64,000 nt of DNA, from contig OZ025215.1 of NCBI GenBank assembly GCA_964019055.1, forward strand, positions 3,592,501 through 3,656,500, in the 5' to 3' direction. Below the pieces are notes generated by a model that was not told the DNA's origin, did no database searches, and saw nothing but the letters and a program-made list of their open reading frames with translations. The number at the start of each line of letters is the position of its first letter. The stretch's first letter is position 1. Made by a program: the position numbers and the translations under genes. Below, piece by piece: positions 53,744 to 64,000 of this stretch. This DNA comes from Anthopleura xanthogrammica. Lineage: Eukaryota > Cnidaria > Anthozoa > Actiniaria > Actiniidae.

Positions 53744-54160
53744 TAAAGGATTCAAAAGCGTGCACTTGCTATTATATTCACCGGTGTTGACTACAGTGAG
53801 GCCTTAGTCAAAGCTAAACTAGAATCGTTATATGACCACAGAGCTCCCCCCTGCCATAAGTTTGTGTCCAAACTGACACCAGAGAATCTAGTTTACCATC
53901 TAGTAGTAAGCCCCCTCCAAGAGGCAAGCTCAAATTATAATTTAAGATCAAATAACAAATTTATTGTTAGAGCTACAGCAACCCATAGATTTGGTGAATT
54001 TATTACCAATAAGTATGCACAAGATATTCCTATATATAGCTAATTTATATTGATGTTTAGTATAGTGATGTATTCTTATTTATCCCACACCTGGCCTAGA
54101 TGAAAATTACTTATGTAAATCTAGTTACCAATAAAGTGATTTATTTATTTATTACCTTAG
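53744..54160 (+). mobile_element. LINE 3' fragment (C-terminal reverse-transcriptase region plus tail)
   Basis: An open frame of about 100 codons reads RIQKRALAII, GVDYSEALVKAKLESLYDHR, then YNLRSNNKF, ATATHRFGEFITNKY and stops at 54041-54043. This pattern is typical of the protein end after the RT domain in CR1/L2/Jockey-type LINEs. A stop codon directly precedes the frame, so it is a 5'-truncated dead copy. The 3' UTR ends with CAATAAAGTGATTTATTTAT, a signal plus tail. It lies upstream of the EXOSC3 exon in transcript terms. The duplicate is at 61815-62231. Confidence 0.75.
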
Positions 54161-54282
54161 AATATAGTCATACTCACTCGACCAATCAGCAATCAGTATT
54201 TCAATGCTCTATATCCCATAGAGAAACTAGGGTGTCAAGTGGTGGGGGCCTTGAAGCACAGGGAAAATATGGGGTTATTAAT

Positions 54283-54418
54283 TAGTATTCTCTAAGCTAG
54301 ACATTAGTATTCCCTATATAGAGAATACTAATAAGGTCTTTTGTTTTCTTTTTGTTTCAAGGTCTTATTAATATTCACTATATAGGGAATACTAATGTCT
54401 AACTTAGAAAATATTAAT
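54283..54418. repeat. Inverted-repeat element around GGGAATACTAAT
   Basis: TTAGTATTCTCTAAGCTAGA, then CATTAGTATTCCCTATATAG on the left, is mirrored by CACTATATAGGGAATACTAA and TGTCTAACTTAGAAAATATT on the right, around a T-rich loop. The duplicate is at 62354-62489. Confidence 0.6.
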
Positions 54419-54419
54419 T

Positions 54420-56308
54420 GAATAAACCTGTATTTTCCCTGAGCTTCAAGGCTCTTTTCATTTTGACACCTCAGTATAATTACCTTATTGGATATACAGA
54501 AAATTATTCAATGTCCCCCTTACCAAAATATTTAAGTCTTAGAGTTTTAAATCATCGCCCTTGTGGCTTTCTATCAATGCTCGGAGCTCTAAATCCCATA
54601 AAGCACTCGCGTTTATTCTCTAACCCTTACATAGAAAATACAGCCAATCAGAAAGCTGGAAAGCTGTTGTATATTCGTCGGTATTTCACTCTTCCTTCCC
54701 ATCATGCACTGTGCATTGAATCTACTCATTTGTATTTTCAATGGTGTGGGATAAAATTGTTATACAATGGTTTCTCATGGCATACCGTGGATATCTCACT
54801 CATCACTTGTATTTTCTTTGTATACACACTCACCTAAAGGCTTGTGCGTATACTACATACATGTAGAAACTACAAGTGACTCGTGGGATATTCCAGGGTA
54901 ACCATTGTATAACCAATATATATTCTCTATCTATTATTTATTTATTACTTGTATTACGTGCTGACCTAACCTGTAATTCAGTTATTATAACTGCTAGAGG
55001 TTTGAATAAACAAACAATTCAATTCCATTCAACTCCAATGGACAAAGCAATAAAACAGTGTGAAATACATGTTCTTGACAAAAAGCAATGAATACATCAA
55101 TTAAAATAGACTTAACAAGAAACTAAATATCTTTATATAAGTATCTTTATGAAACAAACTGGATAAATGGAAAATTAACTACCGGTAAGTGAAATGAGTA
55201 TCAGGGGTGGATCCAGGATATTAGAAAGGGGGGGAGGGGAGGGGGGAGGGGTGGTTAATGTTATTCAGAGCTCATTCAAGATATCTGCTCTTTAAAATAT
55301 TCAGATTTTGATTGTTAGCAACTGTAAAGAGGTCAAATTCACCACAATGTGGGCCAATCAAATGATCAAATGCACCACCATCCAGACTCTCCTCAGTGCA
55401 TTCTCGTACGCAGAGCTTTCTCAGCTTTCTAACGAAAATTCGTAGGCTCTGGGCCACCCTAAAATTCTATCAAATTTCATTGGTTGTTGAAAATAACATA
55501 GCAATGAAGTCTTATTGGTTAATAGGATAAACAAACATACAAATGGAAACCAAGCAAGCCAAATCAACTAGAATGGTTATTTCCATTTGTTGAACATAAT
55601 TTCATAAACATTTGAAAATAGAAGTCGTAAACAAGACATTAGAAAGGTTGAGGCGGCATTTTAAATTAAGCGATCCTGAGATAGAGCATGCGCTCTGATG
55701 GCCTGGTCACAAGATTCTGGCTTCCAGTCAGTAGGGTTTTCCAGAGCCAACGATTTGGCTAATAAGTAGGGTCTGGGAACACAAATCCTCCTGAATGGTC
55801 AAATGCCTGCCCCTCCAGTCTGATAAATCCCTAATTCTACCTAAAAAGTACCAAACTGAACCCCCACTTGACCCATTCTTTGAGGGATTCTGCCACAACA
55901 GCTATCCTAACTTGTCTTGTGGCATCCCAGATTTTAATCAAAAGCATATCAAGTTATAAAAAGGTCACAGCAGGAAAGAGGGATACAATTTATTATGCAT
56001 TCAGCTGTCCATGAGGAAAAGTCTGAGAATAATTATGAAGAATTACGTAGTATGCAAATTAAATAAGGACCACTGATAAAGTTCATTTTGTCAGTAGTGA
56101 AATACCCGCCTGTTCAGGCAGGCCACTATGCAGAACTCAACTTAAGTCAAATGCCCAGGGTATGCCTTCAACTCATGTTTTAAATCTGATACAACCCGAC
56201 TGCTCATATAATTTGAAAATACCCAAATCCACTTCATCCCCCCTTTCTTTACGAAATTCGAATTGAAATGTAAAGGAAAGCCAAAGGTAAGACAGATAAT
56301 ATATTAAA
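54420..56308. other. No gene recognised; end of duplication unit 1
   Basis: An open frame of 139 codons (54418-54837) lacks protein-like features. At 55201-55255, CAGGGGTGGATCCAGG with a G-run is a solo left end of the CAGGGGCGGATCC family. I searched this stretch by eye on the reverse strand for EXOSC3 N-terminal exons and found none. Confidence 0.4.
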
Positions 56309-56595
56309 CTCTCCCATTTGTTCGGAGACAGCCTGTGATCGACGGTCAGCGAGATCCCAACTCGTTTTACGAACTAACTGTCACAGAACTCAAGGGTGTG
56401 GCTCTAGAAAATTATCAAGCTGATATTGGCTTTGTCAAGCTGCGTCAGGGAAAGATCAAGTTCCAGGCATTCAACAAGGCCGCAGCTAATAGAATGTCAA
56501 GGGCTGTATGTAATTCGCGGGCGATGCTGTTTTTCTTTCTCTTGATGACTGCTCTCAACATCTTTTTTGTGGTGGAAGCTTATTCGAAATACTGA
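56309..56595 (+). pseudogene. 5'-truncated copy of the 206-codon membrane protein gene
   Basis: Contains codons 112-206 with no base change seen, but the junction replaces the first 111 codons. An in-frame TAA occurs immediately upstream of the duplicated part, and the first in-frame ATG is at codon 174. It lost both N-terminal membrane segments and its promoter, so it should not make the protein. Confidence 0.85.
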
Positions 56596-57419
56596 CTTTA
56601 CTTTGATATTGCGTGACTTATAGACTCCTTGCACGTGACGTCAGAGCTGCTCAATTTGGAGGACAAAACAAAAGAATTTTAATCTCCTGAGGATTGGAAC
56701 CTATTGTTTTGCCCTCCAAATCGCAGGGGAGGATTTAGGGGTGCGCCGACGGGGCCGCGGCCCTTCCCCATCTTAAAAGATGTATTTTCTTTCAATTTGG
56801 CAAAATGAAAAATTTGCATACAGTCTTGAAGATTTTCTTTCAGGACGAAGTTTTCCGGCCCACCCTTTCTTTCATTCCTGGATCCGCCACTGCATTCCGA
56901 CGTGATGCATGGGGTCTATATATAACCGAACTTTGTAGTAATGTATCTTTTTACATTTTATCACATAACTCTGCACTTGTAGTGTCACACTTTTACGAAG
57001 AGGAATGTTAATTAAACTACACGCTATATAGTGTAGTTTAACACGTATTTCTATAATCTTGTTTACACTTTTTTCAATAAGGTTAGTCATCTGACAAGCT
57101 ACAAAGCTGAGACCGTCAAGAATTATGGGTAGATTTATAGATTTTATGTTTCGACTGCTTGATATAATAACTGTTTATGAATTTGAGATATTTGTATAGG
57201 TAATAATATGGTTTCGAGTTCAATTTGGGATTAATTTGCACGAGTGTGTTTTTCAAAGAGTTCAAATTGCACGAGACCGTAAATCACTAACTTTTTAGCC
57301 GTTTTCACCGCTTAAACTTGTTCCTTCGCGATCGGAAAATGCATAGTCTTGATGCTAAATAATGTTATCAACAACAGAATCAAAAAAAAATTGGTTTCAA
57401 GACCGTTTTCGGAAATACT

Positions 57420-57760
57420 CCAGTTTCACATTCGGTGGAAACCGCTGTTTTTGAAGAACACAGACTCATTTGCACAGGGTTAGCCTCGTTTATAAGTCAT
57501 CTATTCAAATACACCATTAAAAGTCCGTGGGATTGGTATTATTCAACTTGCACATTCTTTACATTACAGTTGGCTGTTGCTAATGATTTGCAAAAGTCAA
57601 CCGTAATGTAAAGAATGTGTAAGTTGAACAATACCAATGTTTTGAAATCCCACGGACTTTTAATAACGTTGTTGAATAGCTGACTTATAGACGAGGCTAA
57701 GCCTGTGCAAATGAGTCTGTGGTCTTCAAAAACAGCGGTTTCCATCGAATGTGAAACTGG
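57420..57760. mobile_element. Long palindromic MITE, duplicate copy
   Basis: Duplicate of 49342-49682 with both arms preserved. Confidence 0.8.
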
Positions 57761-59183
57761 TGTATTGTAATTTGCATTGTGTTACACTTTTTTGCACTGT
57801 GTTACAGATTTTTGCACTGTGTTACACTTGAACTGCGCTGCTCTAAGCCAATCAAATTCGAGTAATTTTTTCATGTATATTATTATACCAGTACAGTTTC
57901 ACTTCCTGTGAGCATCCACAAGCTGGAATTTGGATCAAAAAAATTTACTTTTTGATCCAGCTAAATACACTTTAAAGCTTGGTTCACAATAGCGTCGTTA
58001 TCGTAATCAACATACGCAGACTCATTAGCGTATTGGTGGGTTTCAATCAGCTGATAAAAGTCTTTGAATCTCATTATCTGCTCCAAATGGTGGTCAAACA
58101 CTGACCACCATGTGCTGTCAGCCAGATAGAATTCTATCGAAACCTTGTAATTCAGCTGATGAACATTCCACACGAGACAGGAAATGACGTCAAGTGAAGC
58201 CCAGCTATTGCTTATTAACAGTGCTTGTCTTTTTTGAGTCACAGGTGATAAAAGCGATACTGAGTCTGCGTGTATTGTTTACGATTACGATTACAATGCT
58301 AGTGTGAACTTGACATAAAGTGCATATAAGCCCTACAAGATGCCTTCGTCATTTGAAAGCCATTATAAAATCAATATTTTAAAATAGCTGTTATAAATCT
58401 CGCGTTCTGATTGGTTTGGGGCGCGTGCATTATGAGAGCACACAGCACGCGCGCGCACTTTGTATTGCGCCATTCGTATCCAGAATAACAATCGTAGTAA
58501 TTAATTGTATTTCATAAAAGAAATAAAAATATTGCTTGCTGTGCTTTGTGCAGTTATAAAGCACTTGGGGATCGGCAGAGCACTCGAGAAATGATGAGAA
58601 GCACTCCACTACACGTCGTGCTTCTCCTAACACTTCTACTATTACAGTAGCACACGCGCGCGTTTTCTATTTCTTCAATAATGGCGTTACCCTGCTTGGC
58701 AGAGCTTTCCTTATTACTCTTCTCTAACGAGAAGGAAAGGAAACTTCTGCACGGATCTGCTCGAAATTCTGTCGGTCATGCGCAGAAATGCAACGTCATC
58801 AGATCGTCACTTCCGGTGAAGTGGCAACGCAGATTCAGACAATGCCAGCGGATAAAATCATCGCGGGCTCGCAAACAGTCAACGACTATTTCATATCGTG
58901 ACATGCGTGAAAATTCATCCTGGTTCTATCGATTTTGAAAAAACTTGTCGAGAGTTAATTTATTCATCCAGAGTTTTGGACAGCTTCGAGCATATCCGTG
59001 CAGAGGTTTCCTTTCCTTCTCGTTAGAGGAGAGAATTAAGAAAACCTCTGCCAAGCAGGGTATAATGGCATGCATCAGATTGGCAATGGCTGTAATCCAG
59101 AACAAGATATATTGTTGGAGCCTTGCAAGAGAGAGCAGAACAGTAGTGCATAAGGCACTCAATGACTTGGATTTCCCCCCTCA

Positions 59184-59809
59184 CTACATGATCCCTTCAA
59201 CAAGTTGTCTGACCATTGTATGCATCTGCTTGTCTGTCATATACTCAGCATTAGTGATGGCATTGGATATTGCAATTACATGGGCTGATGTTTTTGCGTT
59301 TATCCAGACCCTTCCATTAGAACCCACGGTACATTCAAATGAGAAATATTTGCCAAGGAGTGGAAGTAGAGTGAACTCCTTGTTTAACAACCTAAAAAAA
59401 ATCAAACAAGAAAGTTTGAATAGAACGCTTTTCACTAATTCACTAATTCACATGATACCATGGTTCCAAGTTGAAGTTGGCCTTGATGTGCTCATACAAC
59501 AACAACAACAACAACCTTTATTACCATTAATTTCCAAATATGAATTTACAAGTTATAGAAAAATAGTGAAACAGTACAAGGTTAAAGTTATTCAGAAAAT
59601 AACTAAGAAGCTAATCGAGCTGAGTAACTATATAAATATTACATAATCATGTTTTTAAATGGTTGGCAATAAAGACCGGAAGAAAAAAAAAGAATCTATA
59701 TTAATAGCAAAAATATAAATGTATTCAAAAGAACACAGAGATGTACAGAAAATAAGTATGTAAATGAATTGTAAATAATAAATTACATTTATTCATACAT
59801 TTACTATAT

Positions 59810-59853
<44 letters not shown>

Positions 59854-61652
59854 GTTAAAAACAAACAAACAAACAAATAATAAATAGAATTTCCTGTACA
59901 GTCAGTGTCCACAATGCTAAAATGAATAAAAATAATTGAGTCACAGTTGGCATCCAAAAATTTAGAAATTTTATTTTATCATCTTTCAAGTCAGTTTTCA
60001 ATCCTTTTTATCCATTTTAGCAAATAATAAATAATGAAAAAATAAATGGGATTTTACAGTGGCCTTACTACAGAGTAGCTCTTCATCCACTAGTTGGACT
60101 TGATGAGCCATGGCTCCCCTCCCCTCCCCTCCCCTCATGCAAAACTAGCCAGTCATACTTATATTTTGGGAATATTATCTCATAGAGTATTTGAGAATAT
60201 TAGCGACCTTCAGATTCGACTACGAGTATGAGAACGAGTACGAGTACGAGTTTTGAAATTGGCCCTGTGCTCGTTCTTAACACTGAATCGTATTCGATTT
60301 TCTATTTTTAATAATCTAAAGTTTCAATCTACGTACTCTACCACGGCTACGAAATTATAGTGCAAATCTTTGAGAGTTTAAAACTCGTACTCGTACTCGT
60401 TCTCGTACTTGTAGTCAGATCTGAAGGTCGCTATTATCTCTCCTCTGAGGTCTCGGGTTTGATTTCCAGACTTGACATCAATGTGAGACTTTGTTAGTTG
60501 TCTTACTTGATTTGAGGGTTTTTCACCAGATTTTAGGGTATTGATAAAATTTGAAAGTTACAAATAGAACAGGCATGGCTTTCACAGCAATGCCTTATGA
60601 GGCAAAGTATTTAAACAAAACAGGCATGCCTTTCACAGTAATGACAACACACAGAATAAATTGAAAGAAAACTGAAATTAAACAAGTGTAAAGAAAAGCA
60701 TGATCTGTAGGCAAACAACCAATATAGTCAATTCAAAAAACATTGTCATCAATTGGCTCAAGCCTACGCGACTGGACATAAATAGAGTACATCTACACTG
60801 TATGGATAGACACCTCTGAAGAAGTTTTAAATTAAATTCTTTTTACTGATTACATGTAGATCTATATGCCCAGATCTATATGCCCGGAACTTCGCTGGTG
60901 AAAATACAGTATTTTAATGACTTAACAGTTTCCAAATTGGGAACGTTTTTGACTGAATATTAGTCATATAGACTTTTTTTTCCTTTTTCAGAACCGGAAG
61001 AATAAATTTAAAGGGCTGCTGTTTATATTATTTTATTATAAGTAAGCAAAAATAACTACTTTAGAGCAAATAATTAAATGCTTCAGTGATTTCTACCCAT
61101 ACTCTAATTTGCTCTGGTTGTGAAAGCGTGATTGTGTTGATGACAACCTTTTTTGAATTGACTGTACATTATAATCATCCTAAACATTGCATGAGATTAT
61201 ATTTTGTCTGAAAACATTAGAGAACATTTATTATTCATGGAGGAAAGATGGTTGGTTAAAAAATTAGTTTCATTCAACTCATTCCCCCCCGTCCCCCCCC
61301 CCCCCCTTTTGAAACAAAAAATTACAATTTGGATCCCCTGCTCTCTCCCCTAACAAATTATGAAAAAAGTGCAGTGTAAAATCTCACAAATCCATACTTC
61401 TCTTACAGTGTAAATAGGGCCCTTCTATAGGAAATGGCAAAAAAATTTAAGGTCAACCATTAACCCCCCCCAGAAAATAATGAGTGGTTCATTAAACACT
61501 TACTTTCTGGAGAGTCCAAGAGAACATGGAAACATAAATCCCCCATTTAATGGTCCAAGAACTGTGCTGTGTCCACTGCCATCTGTGCAGTCTAACTCTG
61601 GTTCCATGTCTTTATTAGCCACTGCAAGTCTGGCATACACTATGTCTCCAAT
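59184..61652 (-). CDS. EXOSC3: EXOSC3 (RRP40), last two exons, copy 2 (gene probably continues past the window)
   Basis: Exons 61504-61652 and 59184-59391 repeat copy 1 without a coding difference that I could see, encoding the end of the S1 region and the KH domain with GSNGRVW. Because the duplicated unit ends about 380 bases beyond the window, this copy would adjoin the original upstream sequence, where the missing N-terminal exons should lie. It is therefore the better candidate for the functional gene. Confidence 0.85.
60724..61172. mobile_element. Family X-related remnant, duplicate copy
   Basis: Duplicate of 52646-53094 with the same inverted ends. Confidence 0.6.
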
Positions 61653-61814
61653 CTAAAAAAAAAGAAGATATAGCAGGTTTATTAGTAAAAGATTTACAAG
61701 TTATCTATTAATTTATTTCAGTATATTATAAGCATTTAGGAACTGATATATCAATTCCAAGGAGATCCAACAATAGGATACAAAATCCCTTACAAAATCC
61801 CAACAGGTCGAACT

Positions 61815-62231
61815 TAAAGGATTCAAAAGCGTGCACTTGCTATTATATTCACCGGTGTTGACTACAGTGAGGCCTTAGTCAAAGCTAAACTAGAATCGTT
61901 ATATGACCACAGAGCTCCCCCCTGCCATAAGTTTGTGTCCAAACTGACACCAGAGAATCTAGTTTACCATCTAGTAGTAAGCCCCCTCCAAGAGGCAAGC
62001 TCAAATTATAATTTAAGATCAAATAACAAATTTATTGTTAGAGCTACAGCAACCCATAGATTTGGTGAATTTATTACCAATAAGTATGCACAAGATATTC
62101 CTATATATAGCTAATTTATATTGATGTTTAGTATAGTGATGTATTCTTATTTATCCCACACCTGGCCTAGATGAAAATTACTTATGTAAATCTAGTTACC
62201 AATAAAGTGATTTATTTATTTATTACCTTAG
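61815..62231 (+). mobile_element. LINE 3' fragment, duplicate copy
   Basis: Duplicate of 53744-54160, with the same truncated frame ending at 62112-62114 and the same ATTT tail. Confidence 0.75.
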
Positions 62232-64000
62232 AATATAGTCATACTCACTCGACCAATCAGCAATCAGTATTTCAATGCTCTATATCCCATAGAGAAACTA
62301 GGGTGTCAAGTGGTGGGGGCCTTGAAGCACAGGGAAAATATGGGGTTATTAATTAGTATTCTCTAAGCTAGACATTAGTATTCCCTATATAGAGAATACT
62401 AATAAGGTCTTTTGTTTTCTTTTTGTTTCAAGGTCTTATTAATATTCACTATATAGGGAATACTAATGTCTAACTTAGAAAATATTAATTGAATAAACCT
62501 GTATTTTCCCTGAGCTTCAAGGCTCTTTTCATTTTGACACCTCAGTATAATTACCTTATTGGATATACAGAAAATTATTCAATGTCCCCCTTACCAAAAT
62601 ATTTAAGTCTTAGAGTTTTAAATCATCGCCCTTGTGGCTTTCTATTAATGCTCGGAGCTCTAAATCCCATAAAGCACTCGCGTTTATTCTCTAACCCTTA
62701 CATAGAAAATACAGCCAATCAGAAAGCTGGAAAGCTGTTGTATATTCGTCGGTATTTCACTCTTCCTTCCCATCATGCACTGTGCATTGAATCTACTCAT
62801 TTGTATTTTCAATGGTGTGGGATAAAATTGTTATACAATGGTTTCTCATGGCATACCGTGGATATCTCACTCATCACTTGTATTTTCTTTGTATACACAC
62901 TCACCTAAAGGCTTGTGCGTATACTACATACATGTAGAAACTACAAGTGACTCGTGGGATATTCCAGGGTAACCATTGTATAACCAATATATATTCTCTA
63001 TTTATTATTTATTTATTACTTGTATTACGTGCTGACCTAACCTGTAATTCAGTTATTATAACTGCTAGAGGTTTGAATAAACAAACAATTCAATTCCATT
63101 CAACTCCAATGGACAAAGCAATAAAACAGTGTGAAATACATGTTCTTGACAAAAAGCAATGAATACATCAATTAAAATAGACTTAACAAGAAACTAAATA
63201 TCTTTATATAAGTATCTTTATGAAACAAACTGGATAAATGGAAAATTAACTACCGGTAAGTGAAATGAGTATCAGGGGTGGATCCAGGATATTAGAAAGG
63301 GGGGGAGGGGAGGGGGGAGGGGTGGTTAATGTTATTCAGAGCTCATTCAAGATATCTGCTCTTTAAAATATTCAGATTTTGATTGTTAGCAACTGTAAAG
63401 AGGTCAAATTCACCACAATGTGGGCCAATCAAATGATCAAATGCACCACCATCCAGACTCTCCTCAGTGCATTCTCGTACGCAGAGCTTTCTCAGCTTTC
63501 TAACGAAAATTCGTAGGCTCTGGGCCACCCTAAAATTCTATCAAATTTCATTGGTTGTTGAAAATAACATAGCAATGAAGTCTTATTGGTTATTAGGATA
63601 AACAAACATACAAATGGAAACCAAGCAAGCCAAATCAACTAGAATGGTTATTTCCATTTGTTGAACATAATTTCATAAACATTTGAAAATAGAAGTCGTA
63701 AACAAGACATTAGAAAGGTTGAGGCGGCATTTTAAATTAAGCGATCCTGAGATAGAGCATGCGCTCTGATGGCCTGGTCACAAGATTCTGGCTTCCAGTC
63801 AGTAGGGTTTTCCAGAGCCAACGATTTGGCTAATAAGTAGGGTCTGGGAACACAAATCCTCCTGAATGGTCAAATGCCTGCCCCTCCAGTCTGATAAATC
63901 CCTAATTCTACCTAAAAAGTACCAAACTGAACCCCCACTTGACCCATTCTTTGAGGGATTCTGCCACAACAGCTATCCTAACTTGTCTTGTGGCATCCCA

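Larger units (their letters stand above)
48231..56308 (+). repeat. Tandem duplication, unit copy 1 (8078 bp)
   Basis: Bases from 48231 (CTCTCCCATTTGTTCGGAGA) recur from 56309 at an offset of 8078, and of 8071 after a 7-base shortening of the C-run near 53225. I noted about eight single-base differences in the ~7.7 kb that can be compared. The left breakpoint lies inside codon 112 of the 206-codon gene. Confidence 0.95.
56309..64000 (+). repeat. Tandem duplication, unit copy 2 (continues past the window)
   Basis: Head-to-tail copy of 48231-55929, with about 380 bases of the unit still to come beyond 64000. Differences seen include a change at 62646 (C to T relative to 54575), at 58138 (T to C relative to 50060) and a shorter C-run near 61300. 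All features of copy 1 recur at +8078, or at +8071 to the right of the C-run. Confidence 0.95.

Noticed and set aside
54418..54837. 139-codon plus-strand frame (duplicate at 62489-62908)
   Set aside because: Composition is not protein-like, it begins within an inverted repeat, and nothing is recognisable in it.
55272..55457. Minus-strand frame with DHLIGPHCGEFDLF, considered as the missing EXOSC3 exon
   Set aside because: Resemblance to the RRP40 VIG...GD region is only a few residues, no proper donor and phase could be joined to the 53433-53581 exon, and the expected upstream motif is absent.

Overview
The window is eukaryotic nuclear DNA, most likely from an anthozoan cnidarian and probably a stony coral. 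This placement is an inference from AT-rich DNA, short exons with GT-AG introns, intronless class A GPCR genes, metazoan gene families (YJU2B/CCDC130, EXOSC3, ARM/SPRY proteins) and a very high density of short palindromic DNA transposons (MITEs). I cannot name the species.

Layout. Bases 1-21000 are repeat-rich and gene-poor. They hold an intronless class A GPCR (4064-5110, minus), a GPCR broken after its third membrane segment (15582-16070, minus), a tRNA-Thr-like palindrome (2763-3260), a long 7-base microsatellite (10116-10650), a ~122-bp satellite (18140-18850) and many MITEs.

Bases 21380-29003 (minus) are a complete nine-exon YJU2B/CCDC130 gene for a splicing-associated zinc protein. 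I rebuilt all splice phases, giving 434 codons. One intron contains an 18-unit, 57-bp minisatellite. Head to head with it, across about 580 bp, a 16-exon gene runs from 29585 to 43157 (plus). Its 1460 codons read as an N-terminal membrane segment, armadillo-like repeats, an ILEI/PANDER (FAM3-type) domain, more helical sequence, a SPRY domain and a partial second SPRY-like domain. I do not recognise this architecture from any named gene. Its introns carry a (CCCTG)~76 array and many MITEs, three of them abutting in one intron.

Bases 43158-47896 are intergenic, with a tRNA-derived SINE and MITEs. A 206-codon intronless gene for an orphan three-segment membrane protein lies at 47897-48517. From 48231 an 8078-bp unit is present twice in tandem (48231-56308 and 56309-64000, the second copy running off the window) at roughly 99.9% identity. 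It contains the two last exons of EXOSC3/RRP40 (minus), a LINE 3' fragment, a 340-bp palindrome and other repeats. The duplication cuts the 206-codon gene, so the second copy lacks its first 111 codons. EXOSC3 5' exons are not visible in the first copy and probably lie beyond the window.

The recognisable cellular genes are housekeeping (pre-mRNA splicing, RNA exosome) and signalling (GPCRs). They are not an operon, and the only clear regulatory coupling is the probable shared promoter between YJU2B and the ARM-ILEI-SPRY gene.
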